Shown here in pieces: positions 53,525 to 63,900 of a DNA stretch of 64,000 bases. This DNA comes from Prevotella sp. (GTDB taxonomy: Bacteria > Bacteroidota > Bacteroidia > Bacteroidales > Bacteroidaceae): contig JAEEHW010000076.1 of assembly GCA_016281055.1 (NCBI GenBank), positions 1-64,000 on the forward strand, given 5' to 3'. The translations under genes and the position numbers were made by a program. A model generated the notes under the pieces. It was not told the DNA's origin. It saw nothing but the letters and a program-made list of their open reading frames with translations, and made no database searches. The first letter of the stretch is position 1, and every line of letters begins with the position of its first letter.

Positions 53525-53728
53525 TTTTTAATAAAATCTTTTTGCCTCCACCTGATGTAGGGTTTCAGCGAATTAAATGATAGCCCATGGGTCTTACGCC
53601 ACTACAGCAGCCCTAAGCAAGAACGTGTTACCACATTCCCATCACCACCAATTCGTCCATGTTAACGGAACTAAGCGCAACCACTGCGCGATGGTGAACA
53701 TCCAAGTGAGTTAAATATTACAAAGTTG
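53525..53728 (-). other. Spacer between tRNA-Glu and rpsT, no gene seen
   Basis: About 200 nt without a credible frame. On the minus strand it contains a small hairpin GCGCA/TGCGC (53667-53681 in plus coordinates). It is probably transcribed from the tRNA promoter and may be an rpsT leader. I do not recognise a known RNA family. Confidence 0.4.
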
Positions 53729-53800
53729 TAGCGTGTAGGGGAGTCGAACCCCTCTTGCGAGAATGAAAATCTCGAGTACTAACCGATATACGAACACGCC
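53729..53800 (-). tRNA. tRNA-Glu (UUC)
   Basis: The minus strand folds as a cloverleaf with acceptor GGCGTGT/ACACGCT (first pair G-U), anticodon arm CGAGA-TTTTCAT-TCTCG with anticodon TTC, and T-arm GAGGGGTTCGACTCCCC. The discriminator is A and CCA is not encoded. It closely matches Bacteroidales tRNA-Glu as I recall it. Confidence 0.95.
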
Positions 53801-53887
53801 GCCTAAATATGACTAAGCGAACAAGCTGTCAACGACAGAACAACAGTTATGACAAGGCGTCACTGACCTTCTTTCACTTAGCGGGTG

Positions 53888-53919
53888 CAAAGGTACGGCT
53901 TTTTTCTGAATTGTGCAAA
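53888..53919 (-). promoter_or_regulatory. Promoter of the tRNA-Glu/rpsT transcript
   Basis: TACCTTTG (-7) with TTTG exactly 20 bp upstream on the minus strand. Transcription would begin about 85 nt before the tRNA. Confidence 0.75.
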
Positions 53920-53958
53920 TTTTCCATTGATTATTTTCTGTAAATCAGTTTTTTTTCG

Positions 53959-53966
53959 TATTTTTG
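53959..53966 (+). promoter_or_regulatory. -7 box of recO
   Basis: TATTTTTG on the plus strand 8 bp before the recO ATG, which makes the mRNA nearly leaderless and excludes the 30-codon upstream extension of the frame. Confidence 0.55.
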
Positions 53967-53974
53967 CATTTGTA

Positions 53975-54694
53975 ATGGAGATAAAAACGCGTGGAATAGT
54001 GCTCAGAACGGTGAAATATGGTGACAACAAGTTGATAGCCGACTTGCTGACACGTGAAGGTGGCCGTGTATCTGTAGCAGTAAAAACAGGTTCGTCGGCG
54101 AAAAGCCGTACCAAACGCCAGTTGTTCCAACCACTCACAATCCTCGATACAGAAATAAGCCAAACGCCGCGACAGCAGATAGCACAGCTACGCGAAGCAC
54201 ACATAGGCGAGGTATATACCACCATTCCTTATGACGGAGTTAAAATGTCGATAGCTTTCTTCACTGCCGAGTTTCTAAGTCATGCAACGCGCGATCTGCA
54301 CACCGACCCGTATCTGTACGATTTCCTGGAACAAAGTTTCTTGTGGCTTGACGCCAGCGAGCGTGGCACTGCCAATTTCCACCTTATGCTGATGATGCAC
54401 CTGACAAGGTTTCTCGGATTTCAACCAGACACTGAAAGTTTCTGTAAAGACAGTTTCTTCGACCTGCGCGAAGGGCGCTTCTGCACCACCGCACCCGTGC
54501 ACCCGGACTTTCTCAACAAGGAAGAGGCACAACAAATGCTCATGCTACTGCGTATGTCTGCCCACAATGTGCATCTCTTCCATCTGTCACGCGATGAGCG
54601 TAACCGCATTACCGACTTCATACTGCGTTTCTACAACATACACATCCCATCGTTTCACGAACTGAAATCACTGGCTGTGCTGAGAGAATTGTGA
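53975..54694 (+). CDS. recO: DNA repair protein RecO
   Basis: RecO works with RecR in loading RecA on gapped DNA. The 239-residue protein starts at MEIKTRGIVLRTVKYGDNKLIADLLTREGGRVSVAVK, the OB-fold typical of RecO. A helical part follows with HLTRFLGFQPD and FFDLREGRFCTTAPVHPDF (a zinc-finger region in other RecO proteins, here lacking the full Cys set). The ATG is preferred because the promoter lies inside the longer frame. Confidence 0.92.
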   Translation: MEIKTRGIVLRTVKYGDNKLIADLLTREGGRVSVAVKTGSSAKSRTKRQLFQPLTILDTEISQTPRQQIAQLREAHIGEVYTTIPYDGVKMSIAFFTAEFLSHATRDLHTDPYLYDFLEQSFLWLDASERGTANFHLMLMMHLTRFLGFQPDTESFCKDSFFDLREGRFCTTAPVHPDFLNKEEAQQMLMLLRMSAHNVHLFHLSRDERNRITDFILRFYNIHIPSFHELKSLAVLREL

Positions 54695-54774
54695 TACACC
54701 TTATTATATTAGTACATTTTAAGAGGATTGGCACCAAAAACAATGTTATTTGCATTTTTTAACAGCGTTTTTAA

Positions 54775-54804
54775 TTTGTTATTGGTTATTTTTTAATAAT
54801 TTTG
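54775..54804 (+). promoter_or_regulatory. Promoter of the giant surface protein gene
   Basis: TTTG, then 18 bp, then TAATTTTG on the plus strand, about 97 bp before the ATG. Confidence 0.72.
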
Positions 54805-54901
54805 CAGAATAGTATATTTTTTTGACTAAAACTGAAATAGCACTACAATACATATTATTATAATTCATACAACGAAACACAAACAATTAAACAATAATAT
54901 C

Positions 54902-57900
54902 ATGAAAACAGCAAACGAGAAAAATTATTTCACATGGTTGGCAACATTGTTGCTGACGATGACTGTGATGCTCGCAATGCCGCAAGTGACAAAAGCCAAC
55001 GACGGTGAGTTCGATACTCCCGAGAAGGCTTTCAGTTGGTATTCGAAAGGGCCGGGCTGCATGCACGTGGCAGTTAAGTTGTGCAACAACAGTCCGAGGC
55101 GCACCTTCCATGACGGTGTATTCACGCTTACCGATTCGAAGACTGGGGAAAAGGTGATATGCTTTATTGTTGGTGAGACGAATAGTTCCAATACTGGATA
55201 CTCAGCAATGAACATGAGCAACCAGTTGGAAGGCGAATCACACATTTTCCTGACCAACGTGAGGAACAAGAACGGACAGAAAACGTATGTGGTTTCAGGT
55301 ACAAATAGTTACGAGATTACCGCCACTGGCAGCACTGCCTATTCGGAATGCTATGCCGAATTTGACTGGTATTATCCAGTGCGCTTCGCTGGTCGTTCAT
55401 TCAATGTTTCTGTCGGGGGAGCAAGAATATGGAACGGAGACAATAGTTCTTACAGTAGTTATGCCAAGGAGAACTTCGCCACGATGGAGTTCGACGAGAT
55501 CAACCTCGAAACCTACGATGCCATACCTGGTACAGAGGCCGAGAATGCAGGTCTGCTTCGCATCCCACTGTCATCAGACCGTGTAATGAACTATGCCGAC
55601 GTGGACATCAAGACTGCCAATGGATGGCGCAGTCTGGGCCGTACAAAGTTTGATTCAAAAGCTTATTCCGGCTTCATCAAACTGCCGTCATACGAGGCTA
55701 TCGACAGTGTGAAGATGAATGTCAACCTCGTTTCTGCTTCATGGACAGACGTCACAGGCAGCGCCCCGAAAAGTCTTGAAGGCAATGTGACAATTAAGAA
55801 AGGTGCTGTATCTGCCATACACAGCCCGAGATTGCTGAAGTCAGAGATGGTGGACGGACGCGAAGACTTGAGTCACGCCGGTGCAGTGAGACTGCAGTGG
55901 CAGATTGGCGACGTGGGCAAGGACGACCTGCTCGACGGTGACATGTTCCAGGTGCAGCGCTCGCTCACAGGCAGGATAGAGGACTATGAAGACATAGCTC
56001 TCGTACAGTTCGACAAGGACACCAAGGACTATCAGTATCTCGACACACTGCTCATTGAGTCACTCGACACGTCATTAATCGACAAGAACCTCGGCATACC
56101 ACTGGTGCGCTACCGTGTGTACCGTGCAGCGACTTCCTCGCTGTGGGGTATGGAGCACAATCCCACAGTGGCATATACCATGCCGCAGATTCCTATGCTT
56201 GACCTGCACGAGATACTTGACTTCGACGCCGACTGGGCTGACGAGGAGGAGCACAAGCTGCGCGTGAAATGGGGCTACAGGTATGACGGCGGCGACGGCG
56301 ACCGCATACGCGTGTGGGATGACCGTGCGCAGATCAAGATATGGTATAAGATGCGCAACCGCAACAAAGAAGAAATCGGCACTGGCGAGTATGTACTCAG
56401 CAAGGAAGAACTGATAAAGAAAGAAACAATCATACCGCTCAGCCGCTCATGCGTATATTATGACCTGTATATGGAGACATTCCCCGGCACATCGCCTATA
56501 GGGAAGGGTACGGGCGACATCTATGTGCAGTTGAAGACAGAGAATGACTGGAAGGACTTCGCAGCCCGCGTGGACGCCGGCGAGCAACAGCTCAACGCAT
56601 TTCTGATGGAGGACATTACCGCACACTCAAAATACAGCAATGCTGACGTAACCATCGGAGGAACATACAAGGGCGTGTTCAACGGCAACGGACATAAACT
56701 GAACGTGCGCTGCAGTTCCAGTGACAAGAGACTGTCACCATTTGAGAACCTGGCCGACGGCGCAGTCGTCTTCAATTTGAATGTGGTCGGATACTTCCCG
56801 TCAAAGGGACGCTATGCGGCCGGCATCACCTCACACATAAAGTCGGGCGTGGTGTCCATAGAGCAGTGTGCCGTATCAACAGGCTTCTACCAGGGGTCCG
56901 GCGCGTGGTTTGCCGATAATTCGACTGGCGGTCTGGTCGGTACGGTTGACGATGCGGCCACCCTGCACATATACAACAGCTCATTCACCGGTGAGTTTGA
57001 AAATGAATATGCTCTTAATTCTGGCTACGGTGGATTCGTGGGATTCTGCGCCAATACCGCCTTTACGAAAGTCAGCAACAGTTATTTCAATCCGTCAAAG
57101 ATACAGAATAGTTTCGGCGGCTCGCACACCTTCGTGCACTTTAACGAGGATGCATGCGTCTTGCCGCCGATGATAGATGGCTGTCGCTATATGACTGCGC
57201 TGGGCACCCCACAGGGTGTTTATTCCAACTTAGCCCCACAGAACAACTTGTGGAAGGACGGTGCACCGCTTCTTGTTCAATACATATTTGGCACCCACGT
57301 AACGGATTTAAGCACATGGCTCGACCCGGAGAAGTCAGCCAAACTCAACTGGTTCTACTATGAGAACTCAGGTCAGGTGCTTAAAAAATCTTTAGTGACG
57401 GAAACGCATCAGTCATCTGTTACGCTTAGTTGGGAGAGCGACGGCGGAGCCATCGACTCCTACGAGATATACCGCCGCAAGACTGACAAAGGCGCAACAT
57501 GGGAGAAAATCGCCAGCAACATCACCCAGATGGAATATGAGGACAAGACAGTCAAGCCTGTATTCTCATATTACTATAAGGTGGCATCACTCGTGAGCTG
57601 TGAGGGAGAGAAACGCGTATATACCGACTCCGTTGCCGGCAACTGCGTGCAAACGGGTAAGGTAGAAGGCTATGTGCGCTTTGCTGATGGTTCGGGCATA
57701 GCCAAGACAACAGTCACTGTGTCGCAGTATGGCGAGGGCGCAAGTTCGCAGGAGTGGAATGCAACCACTGACGAGGCAGGTTTCTTCAGCATTGACGAAC
57801 TGCCTTACTGGAAAGGACAGACAGGACAGTATCAGATTATGCCTAACATAAGCAGCGACGACCTTGCAACTGACTGCAAGACTGGTCTGTTCGTGACATT

Positions 57901-60900
57901 CAATTCAGAATGCAACCTCTACCAGAACCGCATATTCACCGTGACCAACGGCGTGAAGTTCTCTGGCTCCGTGCTATACAAAGGCACCAGCATACCTGTG
58001 CAGGGCGTGAAGTTCCTCGTTGACGGCACTGAGGTACGCTCTGGCAATGGTCCTGTGACATCCGACTTTGAGGGGCATTTCTCATTCCAGATGCTCGGCG
58101 GTTCGCACACTATACAGGCGGTAAAGGATGGTCATAAGTTCTGGCAGGACGGTTTTTATACTAACGAAAAAGGACAAACCTATGTTGAGTTCTCTACCGA
58201 CAAGGCCGGCATTTACTTCTATGACGACACCAAGGTGAAACTCATAGGTCGTATAGCCGGTGGCAAGCAGCAGGGCGACATACCACTCGGCCACTCACTG
58301 TCGCGCAACAACCTGGGTAAGGACTTGAAGATGGTGATGACGCTCGAGGGCGACAACGCCTCATGGCTCGTGTTTGAGAATACAAACAAGGCTCTCACCG
58401 AACGTGACACCACATACATACACACCAAACATTCAAAGAACGACAATAACGTATATAAGACCAGTGTACACACCAACCGCCACCGCATGGAGATAACGCC
58501 CGACGTGAACACAGGCGAATATGAGGTATTGCTGCCTCCGGTGAAATGGAAGATACAGCAGATTACAGCACGCGGATATGCTACACTCTTCCAGGACGGC
58601 AAGACAAGCGACGTGATAGACCTTACCGACTCATTGACAGAGCACACCGACACTTACTACGGTGCGTGGTCAGTGGGCAACGGCGACACCATACGCGAGG
58701 CTGACGTGACGTACTACGCACAGTACAGCCGCATATACCGTGCTCCGATACAGATAGAGTACAAGCAGATAGGCTACGACAAGTTCGACTATTTCGGCGA
58801 CCGCATCTACACGGCACAGTCGCTGGTGGGCGACAAGGTAAAGGTGCCGCTGGTATATCAGGCTCTGAAGGAGGAATACAAGGCTCTGAAGGACAAGTCA
58901 AAGTGGACAGGCAAGGACTCCACGGAGGTCAGATATACCTTCGGAGCGCCGGTATTCAATATCGACCGTCAGTATCCATTCCAGATTTCGGCAGTGGAGA
59001 AATATTTCTTCAACAACAATACGAAGTCTGACACCGTTGACATCGTAAGCGTTGACAGCGGTGAAGTGACAATACGCAACGGCATGGTGAGCGGCACACA
59101 CAAGGAAGTAGTGAAGCTCGATGAAAACGGCGAGGGATACTACGTAATGAGCGCTGCACAGCGGCCATACAGCGTGACGGGCAAGGATGCACTATGCACC
59201 GTCAGCTTTACACTGCTGAAAGACGGTGTGACATACGAAGCTACACCGCTCAAGGCATTCACTCTGAACCAATACTCACGTCCGGGAGCCAAGGACTATG
59301 TCAGCGTGTCCACCCCTGTACTCGTTGACGTACTGCGCGACCCACCAGGTAGCGGCTCTTCGGCAAAACTCAGCAAGGGTTCTACACTGAAGATGGCATA
59401 CCAGATGGACATGTCATGGGCTGCAGGTCTGTCGCTTGCAGTACAGGCCGGTGCCGGTGCCAACTACTATACGGGCATCGGAGGAATTGGCTTCGAGGCA
59501 GGTTTCATCAACAATGCCAAGACTGTGTTCAAGACTTCGTTTGACCTTATATTCTCAGGCAGCGGCCAGCGTGCATTCTCATACACCATGACCAACAACG
59601 AGGATATATCCACCGACGCAGGTTCAACAATGGTGGGAGCCGATGCTGACGTGTATATGGGTATCGTGACTGACATGTTTATGCGTCCCACGGTAATGAT
59701 ACGCGCCATACCTGACAGCACCTTCCAGCACAAGATAGGTGAACTGGCTGCAGGACAGATGGTGGAAATAGCAAAGGGCTACGGTGACGACGGTGGACTA
59801 TTCCACCTCGTGCGCGACGAAGCAATAGGTTACGGCCAACGTGTGACGGCGGACTTCACTCATTCACAGCAGTACATTATCAAACAGTTGATACCAGACC
59901 TTGCCAATAAGGCACTGGCAAAGATGTATATAGGCACAAAGAGCGAGGCAGAGTCGCTGGCAAACTCCACCGGCGAACCGGTATATCTCTCACTTCGCAG
60001 TAAGGATGATGAGCGATTCGGCATGCTCAATACCGATTCCGTTACAAAACAATATGTCTATAACACCACACGAACCAGCAAGGATATAGACCAGTCGAAG
60101 ATGAACTACCTCATCGTATTGCCAAGCACCGACGACGGCAAGACGCAGAATGATGAGATATATAACACTGCACAACTCATACTCGGCTGGACGAACATCA
60201 TTGCACTGAACGAACAGCAAAAGCTTGAGGCCACCGACCTTGTGAAACACTTCGACGTGGATGGCGGTGCAAGCATATCATATAGTGAGGACTTTGCTAC
60301 AGAGTACAACAACACACACACATTCAAGAACCCGATATCATCTTGGACTCACAACTATTTCGAGTGGGATGACGTAAATAATCACACCAGTGCTACAACG
60401 ACAACTGCTGCAGTATTTTCGGGTATCGTAGCACTGCTGGGCAAAACCGCCGGGCAACTCATAGGCAGTGTAGCCCAGACATCAGTAGGCGGAAGCAGCA
60501 TCAGTGGAGCGACAAACAATGGTGGTACATACACAACTGCTGCTGGTATAGACAATGCATTCAACTATACTTCTCTTGAGTTTGCTGGTTGGAAATGGAA
60601 TTTCGGCCTGACGCCAGTTCTTTCCTTCGACACAACACCGAAGCAGACCACCGGTACGAAGTACAACCGCAAAGAATCGTTCACTATCAAGATGGACAAG
60701 AAGAGCCATCTGCTTTTCGATGTATATCGTGTGAATACTATTGACGACAACAAGGAGAACTCCACCGTGACAGGAAACCTTAAGGGTGACCGTGACATAT
60801 TCGTGGAGACAAACTTCCTGCGCAACGTGGAATACGTGAAGAACTTCCTCGACCGCGACCTCGGAGTTTATCAGAAGGCAAAGTTCGAGTATCCGAAGAG

Positions 60901-63900
60901 TTTCGTCTATCGTACTCGTGGCGGTGCTACCGTTCGTACATGGGAAAACGAGCGCAAGACTCTCTTCTATAATGCGGGCACCGTACTCGACGAACGCACG
61001 AAGAAGATAGAGAACCCTATAATAAAACTCGACAAGCAAAGTATCAGCGGTGTGCCTTACAGTGATCCGGCACGTTTCAAAATCTATGTAACCAACGAAA
61101 GTGAGGAACCTGATGCCATAGGCGGTGCATTGAGATTCTTTACGCTCTATGCAGATTCTAAGTCTAATCCCAATGGCGCAAAGATGTTTGTTGATGGCAT
61201 GCCGCTCACTGCTGACGGCATGACGGTGATGGCAGTGCCTGGTGAGGTCACACAAAAGACTCTCGAGGTTTATGCCGGTGAGTCGTTCGACTATGATGAT
61301 CTGACAATAGGCATTATATCACCGGGTGACGTGCAGTGTGTAGATCAGGCGGCCTTCTCCGTTCACTACCTGCGCACGGCTGGCAGCGTGAGCATACAGA
61401 CACCGGGCGACAAGTGGATAATGAACACCGACGCACCGTTTGACTCAATACGCGGATGGTACATGCCTGTCATCATCAGCGGATATGACCGCAACCAGAA
61501 GAACTTCGACCACATCGAGTTCCAATACAAGGAATCGACTCGCGGCGATGACTACTGGACGAACCTCTGCTCATTCTATGCCGACTCTACATATTACCGT
61601 CAGGCAAGTGGAACGCGCGAGATGATGCCAGAGAACGGCTACATCAACACAAAGTTCTACGGCGAAGGACAGGTGATGGAGAAAGCCTACGACCTGCGCG
61701 CAGTGCTCTTCTGCCGCAACGGCAACAGCTATATTACCAATTCATCGCCAGTGCTCACGGGTATCAAGGACACCCGAAGGCCTCAGCTATTCGGTTCTCC
61801 AGAACCAAAGGACGGCATAGTGGGAATTGGCGACAACATCATCTTCAACTTCTCTGAGCCGATAGAACACAACTACCTGCGCGAGGAGACAAACTTTGAG
61901 GTGATGGGCGAAACCAACGAGACAGCCCTGCAAGAAGAACCATCGCTGCAGTTCAATGCAACGGGTTACGTGGAGACCGACGCACGACGCAACTTCGCCG
62001 ACAAGAGTGTGGCAGTTGATATGATGATACGACCAGACACTTTAATAGGCAAGGACATGCCACTCTTCTCGCACGGTACCGACGGCAACCGCCTGCAATT
62101 GTGGATTACTGATGACATGAGACTGAAGGCTGTGGTTGATAACAAAGAGTACTATAGCAATTATTCAATAGAGAAAGGCACGCTGCAGCACGTAGCTCTT
62201 ATACTAAACCGCAACGACAGCACCCTGTCACTCTACAACGATTCCATCATAGCAACATACAACAAGGTGTGGTACAACGGTTATGGTTCGCTCATCTTCG
62301 GCGCGACAAACGAGAATGACATCAACATGCGCAGCCATTACAAGGGTCGCATGCTGGAGGCTCGTATATGGAACCGTGCCATGAACACGACCTTGATGAG
62401 ACTCTATGCCAAGCGTCAGCTTACGGGCTATGAGATGGGACTCATCGACTACTACCCGATGAATGAGGGCGAAGGCAACTACGCTTACGACAAGGCACAG
62501 GGTGCACATGCTGAACTTAACGGTGCGGCATGGGCACTGCCACGCGGCATGTCTCTGCATCTTGACTGGAATGAAGAAAAGCCTGTCAAGGGTATCAAAC
62601 TCCTTAAAGACCGCATGGCACGCAGTGCAGAGGATGACTACACGCTGATGTTCTGGTTCAAGACCAACGATAACGGCAAGGGTGCACTCGTCAGCAACGG
62701 CTCAGGCCGCGCCACCGACGACAATGCCGCCAACCGCTTCTACATTGGTTTTGAGGGCAATCAACTCATCTATCGCTCAAACGGCATGACACTCAACCTT
62801 GGAGACGACCTTGCCGATGATGAATGGCACCACTATGCCATGACTGTAAGCCGTGCGCACAAGGTGGCAAACATCTATGTTGACCGCACGCTGACGGCAA
62901 GTGTGCCTGCTGACACTCTCGGCGGCATGGACAGCGAGGAGTTCTACGTGGGCAACATGGTATGGCGTGAGGCCGGACTGCACGTCGACGTGCTGCATCA
63001 GGCTAATGCCCTGACAGGTAACATTGACGAGCTGTGTCTCTTCTCACAGGCCCTGCCACATTCTCTCATAAAGAGATTCTCCACAAAGAGCCCGAGCGGC
63101 AAGGAGAAAGGACTGCTCACCTATCTGGGCTTCAACCGCCAGCAACGTATGGATAACAACGACTATGTCTTGAGGCCATACGTTTACAACCAGGTGACAG
63201 AAACCGACAAGTATGGTAATGTCATAGAGAAAAAAGACTCTGTATTTGCCGAGCCGATGGCATACGTCATGAAGCACATTGACACGGAAGTCGGTGCACC
63301 GGTACAGCCCAACGTGGAACTGAAGAACCTCAACTTCAGCTTCGTGGGACGCGATCACCAGCTGCTCGTGAACATTGATGAGATAGACTCGCGCATCAAC
63401 AAGCGCAACCTCTATGTCACCGTAAGTGATATTCCTGACCTCAACGGCAACTACATGACTTCACCATACACTGAAGTGTTCTATGTGGACCGTAACCCAT
63501 TACGCTGGGAAAAGAAAATAATAAAGGAGAACTACTTCACTAACTCTGGAATGTATCTGTATACAAAGATTATCAACAACAGCGGTGCATCACACAAATA
63601 CGTCATTGAGAATCTGCCGAACTGGCTCACTGTGGACCATCAGGAAGACATCATTGACGGCAAGAGTGAACAGGAGATTGTATTCTTCGTCAACAAAGAC
63701 CTGAACGTCGGCACATACGACGAGACCATCTATCTGACAGACGAGAACGGACTGTCCGAGCCGTTGATTCTCAACATCACCAGGGAGGATATAATGCCAA
63801 GCGATTGGTATCCTTCCGACGACATGAAACGCTACTCCATGAGTCTTGTGGGACGCGTTATGATTGGCGACGCCATCGTCACCGACATCAATGACCGTCT

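Noticed and set aside
56521..63358. Many minus-strand frames opposite the giant gene
   Set aside because: All are short, lack motifs, and lie antisense to a continuous frame with recognisable domains.
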